A stretch of DNA of 64,000 nucleotides, from NCBI RefSeq assembly GCF_002964785.1, contig NZ_PQCC01000004.1, positions 372,001 through 436,000 of the forward strand, read 5' to 3'. How positions within the stretch are numbered: position 1 is the first letter of the stretch; each line of letters starts with the position of its first letter. Made by a program: the position numbers and the translations under genes. Below, one piece after another: positions 60,398-64,000 of the stretch. Under the pieces are notes generated by a model that saw nothing but the letters and a program-made list of their open reading frames with translations, was not told the DNA's origin and made no database searches. The DNA is from Pseudoalteromonas sp. T1lg48 (lineage in GTDB: Bacteria; Pseudomonadota; Gammaproteobacteria; Enterobacterales; Alteromonadaceae).

Positions 60398-60754
60398 GTT
60401 TCTTTCCAAATCATCCGTATACTTTTTAAGCCCTTCAGCGTACCACTTTAGAACCAGTATTTGCCTCTTTGAAGGCTTTTTCATCCAGGAGAAAGGCTTT
60501 CTATGGTTAGGGAACATGAACATAAGAGGCATAACCAATAAGGAAATAACACCAAAGCCAGATACAAGTGCACCCAATCCAAAAAACAAAATTAGAACCC
60601 ACAACTTTGGTGATAAAGCTGTGTATGGGCCAATCAATATTTCTGGGCCAAATAACTTAACTGCAACAGCTTCACCACCGTATATTCCAGCTACACCTGC
60701 GGATAATGTAATCCCAATTGTAACCACAAATAATAGAACTCTTTGAATCAACAT
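60392..60754 (-). CDS. Small membrane protein (cassette-type gene)
   Basis: 120 residues with two or three membrane helices (about 5-28, 48-72 and 73-85) and a basic C-terminus (Lys-Lys-Pro-Ser-Lys-Arg). No family recognised. It ends inside an attC-like core and shares strand and spacing with the seven genes to its right, as expected of an integron cassette. Confidence 0.6.
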   Translation of the reverse strand: MLIQRVLLFVVTIGITLSAGVAGIYGGEAVAVKLFGPEILIGPYTALSPKLWVLILFFGLGALVSGFGVISLLVMPLMFMFPNHRKPFSWMKKPSKRQILVLKWYAEGLKKYTDDLERNA

Positions 60755-60837
60755 TTCAGATGCCTAATAGGTTATTAGTAATTCCTTACAAGGTAGCTTA
60801 CCTTGCAAGCTTGATACCTTCCACGGTACACGGTTCA

Positions 60838-60903
60838 CTTTAACTGGACTATATTAAGGTGCATGGTGGCGCGCTAAAAACTGCACGTCAAAGTTCGTTA
60901 GGG
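60838..60903 (-). other. attC-like site after the macro-domain gene
   Basis: Minus strand: R'' CCCTAAC (60903-60897, holding the TAA stop), spacer GAACT, an arm TTGACGTGCA that pairs 7 of 10 with TGCACCTTAA, and R' GTTAAAG (60844-60838). 66 bp; spacing on the R' side is longer than in a classic site. Confidence 0.5.
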
Positions 60904-61356
60904 TGCGAATTTCACCAGAGTGTGGTTTTCACCGGCTAGCTCGGTTTCAATAATTTGCGAAATGACATTCCAGTCACCGCCCGCCAGCCCAGCGCCAATT
61001 AGAGGGTAACCAAAGCGAGAGCCACTGAACTCTTTTTTAAGCCGCGAAAAAACACTTTGGATTGCTTCGTAGTCTGCTTTTACACCGCGGCCATGCCCAT
61101 TAAACTGGGTGTAAGCATTGATAATAGTTATGGCCTTCCCGTTTCTTTCTACATTTGCTTGAGAATAAGTACCCAGTTTTTGTTTTGAACCTTTTTCAGT
61201 ATCAAGGTCTGCTTTGAATGCTTCAGGAAATTCAGCTTTTATTGCTTTTGCAATACCTGCCCCCATGGTGCAAAAACAATTGCACCCATGAATGATGACA
61301 TCAAATTCACCAGCCAGGGCGAGCTTAATTAAATCACCTTCTACGATTTTCATCAT
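60898..61356 (-). CDS. Macro-domain protein
   Basis: 152 residues forming one macro domain: start Lys-Ile-Val-Glu-Gly-Asp-Leu-Ile, ADP-ribose loop His-Gly-Cys-Asn-Cys-Phe-Cys-Thr-Met-Gly-Ala-Gly-Ile-Ala, and a second loop Pro-Leu-Ile-Gly-Ala-Gly-Leu-Ala-Gly-Gly. Such proteins bind or hydrolyse ADP-ribose derivatives (ADP-ribosylated proteins or nucleic acid, O-acetyl-ADP-ribose). The Cys-rich first loop is like the ALC1/POA1 branch. It sits between attC-like sites and is typical integron cargo. Confidence 0.88.
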   Translation of the reverse strand: MMKIVEGDLIKLALAGEFDVIIHGCNCFCTMGAGIAKAIKAEFPEAFKADLDTEKGSKQKLGTYSQANVERNGKAITIINAYTQFNGHGRGVKADYEAIQSVFSRLKKEFSGSRFGYPLIGAGLAGGDWNVISQIIETELAGENHTLVKFAP

Positions 61357-61392
61357 TACTCCCTGGCATCAGAGGCTTGTTTCACAGTTCCA

Positions 61393-61426
61393 CCTTAACA
61401 CCTTATTATGCTGAGCTTTGTCTATC
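61393..61426 (-). other. Collapsed attC-like site
   Basis: Minus strand: GATAGAC (61426-61420, with the TAG stop), AAAGC, a 10-base middle, AAGGT, GTTAAGG (61399-61393). Two core-like boxes with 5-base spacers but almost no stem between them. Weak on its own; supported by its neighbours. Confidence 0.3.
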
Positions 61427-61667
61427 CCATTAACTTGAGTGCGATATAGGGTGTAAGGTTTAAAAGCAATATACCGAGTTTATAATTACCCATGAAATTA
61501 AAGTATATACGTGGTAATTCGGAAGGCGCGACGCCTGCAATTTTACTGTGAAGATTAATAGTGAAATCTTTAAATACCAAAATAAAAAATGCGGACAGCA
61601 AATAAAAAGCCAGATTTATTACAGTACACCAACCGAAAAAAGCAGTAAGTTCATTTACACCGAGCAT
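61422..61667 (-). CDS. DUF6868-like membrane protein
   Basis: 81 residues with two membrane helices around an Asn-Leu-His-Ser-Lys-Ile loop and Phe-Asn-Phe-Met-Gly-Asn-Tyr-Lys-Leu-Gly-Ile. The Gly-Trp-Cys-Thr-Val-Ile-Asn start and the Leu-Asn-Leu-Thr-Pro-Tyr-Ile-Ala end fit DUF6868. Function unknown. It lies between attC-like sites. Confidence 0.7.
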   Translation of the reverse strand: MLGVNELTAFFGWCTVINLAFYLLSAFFILVFKDFTINLHSKIAGVAPSELPRIYFNFMGNYKLGILLLNLTPYIALKLMG

Positions 61668-61694
61668 AATTTATATCTCCGTTGTTTGGGTTCA

Positions 61695-61784
61695 CCCTAA
61701 CGCGCCGCTAAGGGGCTGCACTTTAGCGCGTACCGCATCGACCTTGAAGGCGAAGTCCGACATGACCTCAGCACCTTGTTAAGT
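61695..61784 (-). other. attC recombination site (well preserved)
   Basis: Minus strand, 90 bp: R'' ACTTAAC (61784-61778), 5-base spacer AAGGT, L'' GCTGAGG (61772-61766), 52-base variable stem, L' CCTTAGC (61713-61707), 5-base spacer GGCGC, R' GTTAGGG (61701-61695). R' matches GTTRRRY except the last base; L''/L' pair at 6 of 7. The stop codon of the gene upstream lies within R''. This is the classic layout of an integron attC site. Confidence 0.85.
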
Positions 61785-62069
61785 GATAAATTCATGATTT
61801 TCCTTAATGTAATTTGCCAGGTCCCAAGCCTTGGACCTTAAAAAACAAAACCTTTCATCTTTTTCTTTACTTGATTGGATCCAAACATCATTAAATGAAC
61901 CCAGCCCGCCATAGCCAGCCAACAAATGCTCTATCCCTGAAAAGTCAGACTTTTTTAATCTGGTTTCAGCAAGGAGCAAAAATTTAACCCAATGCTCTTG
62001 GTCATCTTCTGATGTTAACTGTCGAAGCTCGGTTAAAACCTCAATTAATTGATTCGTTTTTTCACCCAT
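61779..62069 (-). CDS. DUF6966-like protein (cassette-type gene)
   Basis: 96 residues, soluble, acidic and helical: Leu-Thr-Glu-Leu-Arg-Gln-Leu-Thr near the start, Gly-Tyr-Gly-Gly-Leu-Gly-Ser-Phe-Asn-Asp in the middle and Ala-Trp-Asp-Leu-Ala-Asn-Tyr-Ile near the end. The Gly-x-Gly-Ser-Phe-Asn-Asp turn resembles DUF6966. Function unknown. The start is taken at ATG 62069; a GTG at 62078 is also in frame. Only 15 bases from the DUF523 stop, and it ends inside the attC core. Confidence 0.6.
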   Translation of the reverse strand: MGEKTNQLIEVLTELRQLTSEDDQEHWVKFLLLAETRLKKSDFSGIEHLLAGYGGLGSFNDVWIQSSKEKDERFCFLRSKAWDLANYIKENHEFIT

Positions 62070-62084
62070 ACATATCACGCCGTG

Positions 62085-62573
62085 TTAGCTATCTTGTTCC
62101 AGCTCTGCTCTAAGGCTAGCTATGGTATATTGACTGAATACGCGAATACCCTCACGTTCTAGTAATGCGGCCGTTACTCCCAAACCATCTACTTTAGTGC
62201 CGCTAAATGTACCATCGTAGATTTTTGCATTACCGCAGGAGGGGCTGCCCTCAGCGAGCACCGCGTACTTTATTTGTTGTTCTTGGCATAGCTTCAACGC
62301 ATTTTTGGCGCCAACAATAAACTGATGAGTGACATCAACACCATCATTGCCCACAACACTTGCAGCACCTTGCAGGACGTCAACTCCTTGACCTGCGATT
62401 ATTTCAGCCGGGGCTCTGGGAATGGGTAAACCTGCCGAAACTTCGGGACAACAAACCACAAGTTCAACACCTGATTGCAGCCAATTTAAATCAGACTCTG
62501 GCACAGATAAGCAACTCGCATTGTAGCGAACCTTGTTTCCAAGCAAGCACGCACTGACTAACACCTTTTCCAA
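62085..62573 (-). CDS. DUF523 family protein
   Basis: 162 residues. Opening Val-Leu-Val-Ser-Ala-Cys-Leu-Leu-Gly, Tyr-Asn, Cys-Cys-Pro-Glu-Val and the later Gly-Ser-Pro-Ser-Cys-Gly are the Cys-containing motifs of DUF523 (YbbK-like), suggesting metal or cluster binding, but no function is established. Common in integron cassettes. The TAA stop lies within AGCTAAC, an R''-like box, though no full attC follows. Confidence 0.9.
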   Translation of the reverse strand: MEKVLVSACLLGNKVRYNASCLSVPESDLNWLQSGVELVVCCPEVSAGLPIPRAPAEIIAGQGVDVLQGAASVVGNDGVDVTHQFIVGAKNALKLCQEQQIKYAVLAEGSPSCGNAKIYDGTFSGTKVDGLGVTAALLEREGIRVFSQYTIASLRAELEQDS

Positions 62574-62599
62574 GTGTAGCTCCTTAAATTTAAAAAATA

Positions 62600-62628
62600 G
62601 CTAACGCGGCGGATCGCCTTGTTATAAA
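62600..62628 (-). other. Collapsed attC-like site
   Basis: Minus strand: TTATAAC (62628-62621 region), AAGGC, GATCC, GCCGC, GTTAGC. Two core boxes in proper opposed orientation separated by only 15 bases. Too short for a functional attC by the usual layout; reads as an internal deletion product. Confidence 0.4.
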
Positions 62629-62722
62629 TTATTTTGGTACTTTGTCGCCCCAACCAAAACCCCCCCATCAAAGTCTTCAATGCAAGCAAACACGTTATCA
62701 TCTCCCTGATACGAAACGCGCG

Positions 62723-63040
62723 CTAGCGGTTTGCATGGGCAAAGAGGCAATTAAACTTTCTAACCGGGCCGATAAAAAGGGCCGCCACCAGGGTAACAAC
62801 GACAAACTGGCCAATAAAAAGAAGCGCGAGCTTAGGCCAAAAACTCACTTCGTCTGTGAATAAGGGGTGCCACACATGGATCAGAGTCAAATTTCCGGGA
62901 AACAGCAACACCTGAATTCCAGGCATGGGGCCGCCCCAGTAATCCCACAGATTCCAACTAAGGGTGAAGGCGATCGCGCCAACTACAAGGGCAACAATGC
63001 CGGCAGAGATGGCGAGGGTAAGAGTTTTAACCTGGGTCAT
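62723..63040 (-). CDS. Small membrane protein (cassette-type gene)
   Basis: 105 residues with two membrane helices (about 8-32 and 65-92), a Trp-rich loop (Asn-Leu-Trp-Asp-Tyr-Trp-Gly-Gly) and a basic tail. No family recognised. Starts 21 bases after the CatB-type gene on the same strand. Confidence 0.6.
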   Translation of the reverse strand: MTQVKTLTLAISAGIVALVVGAIAFTLSWNLWDYWGGPMPGIQVLLFPGNLTLIHVWHPLFTDEVSFWPKLALLFIGQFVVVTLVAALFIGPVRKFNCLFAHANR

Positions 63041-63061
63041 GGTGCTGGTTAATACTGCCCT

Positions 63062-63700
63062 TTAGGGCTTATTGGCTTTGCGCAGTGCCGCCAGATCACA
63101 GCCCACAACTGCTTCTAAGTGTTGTGTAATTTTTTCGGCGCTCCAGTCCCACCAGGCTATTGCTAAAAGCTCTTTGATTACGCTTTCATCGAAGCGGTAT
63201 TTAATGACCCTGGCTGGGTTGCCGCCGACCACGCTGTAGGCTGGAACATCGGCCGTTACCACAGACTTACTTGCAATGATTGCGCCATCACCCACTTTAA
63301 CGCCGGGCATAAGAGTGGCGTCATAGCCAATCCAGACATCGTTGCCAACTTCGGTATCACCTTTATAAGGCAGATCGCCCGGCTTGGGCATCACCTTATC
63401 CCAACCGTTAGCAAATATCTGAAACGGGTAAGTAGAAAAGCCGGATACCTTATGATTGGCGCCATTCATAATGAATTTTACATCCTTGGCTATGGCGCAA
63501 AACTTTCCGATTATGAGTTTGTCGCCGATAAACGGGAAATGATAAAGCACATTGCTTTCGAACCGCTCTGGCCCTTCGGGGTCGTCGTAATAGGTGTAGT
63601 CCCCGACAATAATATTTTCAGACGTAATAAAGTTCTTTAAATACCCTACTTGGGGAAACCCTTTCATGGGCTCTTTATCTTCTGGGCTTGGTCCGTTCAA
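63062..63700 (-). CDS. CatB-related O-acetyltransferase
   Basis: 212 residues of the left-handed beta-helix (hexapeptide) xenobiotic acetyltransferase family. Visible: Gly-Lys-Phe-Cys-Ala-Ile-Ala, the active His in Asn-Gly-Ala-Asn-His-Lys, Gly-Asn-Asp-Val-Trp-Ile-Gly and Val-Val-Gly-Gly-Asn-Pro-Ala. It uses acetyl-CoA; members acetylate chloramphenicol or streptogramins, or sugars, and true resistance cannot be claimed. Start is a TTG at 63700 with a strong GGAGG site four bases upstream. A classic cassette gene type. Confidence 0.9.
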   Translation of the reverse strand: MNGPSPEDKEPMKGFPQVGYLKNFITSENIIVGDYTYYDDPEGPERFESNVLYHFPFIGDKLIIGKFCAIAKDVKFIMNGANHKVSGFSTYPFQIFANGWDKVMPKPGDLPYKGDTEVGNDVWIGYDATLMPGVKVGDGAIIASKSVVTADVPAYSVVGGNPARVIKYRFDESVIKELLAIAWWDWSAEKITQHLEAVVGCDLAALRKANKP

Positions 63701-63761
63701 AATGCCTCCATGAAGCCTGTGACGTTAAGATATATTCTTGCGTTATTTTATAGGTACTTGC

Positions 63762-64000
63762 TTACAAGCTGCGGTACTCAAAGAGGTTATTTTCTAAGCC
63801 ATACAGCTCCTGGGTCCCTTTTAAATTAAAGCCGATACTTTCCAACAAGTGCATGGATCTTAGATTATTTGGGGCGGTAACGGCCAGCACTGTTTGCATG
63901 CCGTGCTTGACCACCGCTTGTTTTAACATAGCTTCGGCCGCTTCCCTAGCATAGCCCTTGCCACAAAATTCGGGTAAAAACGCGTAGCCCAAATCCGGAT
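63762..64000 (-). CDS. GNAT acetyltransferase (partial)
   Basis: The C-terminal 78 codons of a GNAT (RimJ/RimL-type) acetyltransferase: Leu-Gly-Tyr-Ala-Phe-Leu-Pro-Glu-Phe-Cys-Gly-Lys-Gly-Tyr-Ala holds the acetyl-CoA loop, then Asn-Leu-Arg-Ser-Met-His-Leu-Leu-Glu-Ser-Ile-Gly-Phe. The frame continues past the right edge of the window. Substrate unknown. Same strand as the other cassette-type genes. Confidence 0.88.
   Translation of the reverse strand, partial: PDLGYAFLPEFCGKGYAREAAEAMLKQAVVKHGMQTVLAVTAPNNLRSMHLLESIGFNLKGTQELYGLENNLFEYRSL

Noticed and set aside
1-64000. CRISPR arrays, prophage or complete insertion sequences
   Set aside because: No regularly spaced repeats, no transposase, no phage structural genes were seen.

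Overview
The window looks like chromosome from a marine gammaproteobacterium of the Alteromonadales type. Reasons: the gene orders perM / bepA / arsC-like / wrbA-like and bamC / gcvR / bcp, two TonB-dependent receptors, several GGDEF/EAL proteins, a CsrD homologue, a triple tRNA-Asn cluster and moderate GC content. No 16S gene or other species marker is present, so the genus is not called. There is no rRNA, CRISPR array, prophage or complete insertion sequence.

Layout. 0-5 kb: end of a coiled-coil gene, then small conserved genes (CBU_0592-type membrane protein, zinc ribbon, DUF2804, DUF1761, NTF2-like), a relic of an amidohydrolase, and a stand-alone ketoacyl-ACP synthase III. 5-13 kb: M17 aminopeptidase, RNA 2',3'-cyclic phosphodiesterase, a large TonB receptor, a TPR-sulfotransferase and an alpha/beta hydrolase. 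13-18.5 kb: a Lys/Glu-rich secreted protein, a YcxB-like gene broken by an amber codon, rlmF, tdk, and an alkylation-repair pair (ogt plus an Ada-AlkA fusion). 18.5-26.5 kb: a frameshifted cysteine desulfurase / persulfide-dioxygenase-like / rhodanese fusion, a TusA-like gene, perM, bepA, arsC-like, wrbA-like and DUF2069 genes, bounded by two copies of a MITE-like repeat. 26.5-38.8 kb: ankyrin membrane protein, YjiH, bamC, gcvR, bcp, queE, queC, a CHASE-GGDEF cyclase, uvrB and a MATE pump. 38.8-42 kb: AT-rich spacer with a DnaA-box palindrome, three identical tRNA-Asn genes behind a near-consensus promoter, and csrD. 42-48 kb: an iron block (TonB receptor with a Fur-like site, two bacterioferritin subunits, bfd) with a phospholipase D-like lipoprotein. 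48-60 kb: a 1517-residue propeller-PAS-GGDEF-EAL sensor, a frameshifted zinc-type efflux gene, patatin, ahpF/ahpC and a PliI-like lipoprotein.

60.3-64 kb is the most unusual part: eight short genes all on the minus strand (small membrane proteins, macro domain, DUF6868-like, DUF6966-like, DUF523, CatB-type and GNAT acetyltransferases), several ending inside attC-like core boxes. One attC (61695-61784) has the full R''-5-L''...L'-5-R' layout. I read this as the end of a sedentary integron cassette array or an attC cluster lacking an integrase; an integrase would be expected to the right of the window.

Themes that tie genes together: iron storage and release (receptor, Bfr pair, Bfd), peroxide and sulfur chemistry (AhpCF, Bcp, the desulfurase fusion, TusA-like), c-di-GMP and Csr signalling (three proteins), and envelope assembly (BepA, BamC). 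Four genes are disrupted (one amber, two one-base shifts, one deletion relic). This may be real decay, recoding in one case, or base-level sequence error, and is flagged where it occurs.
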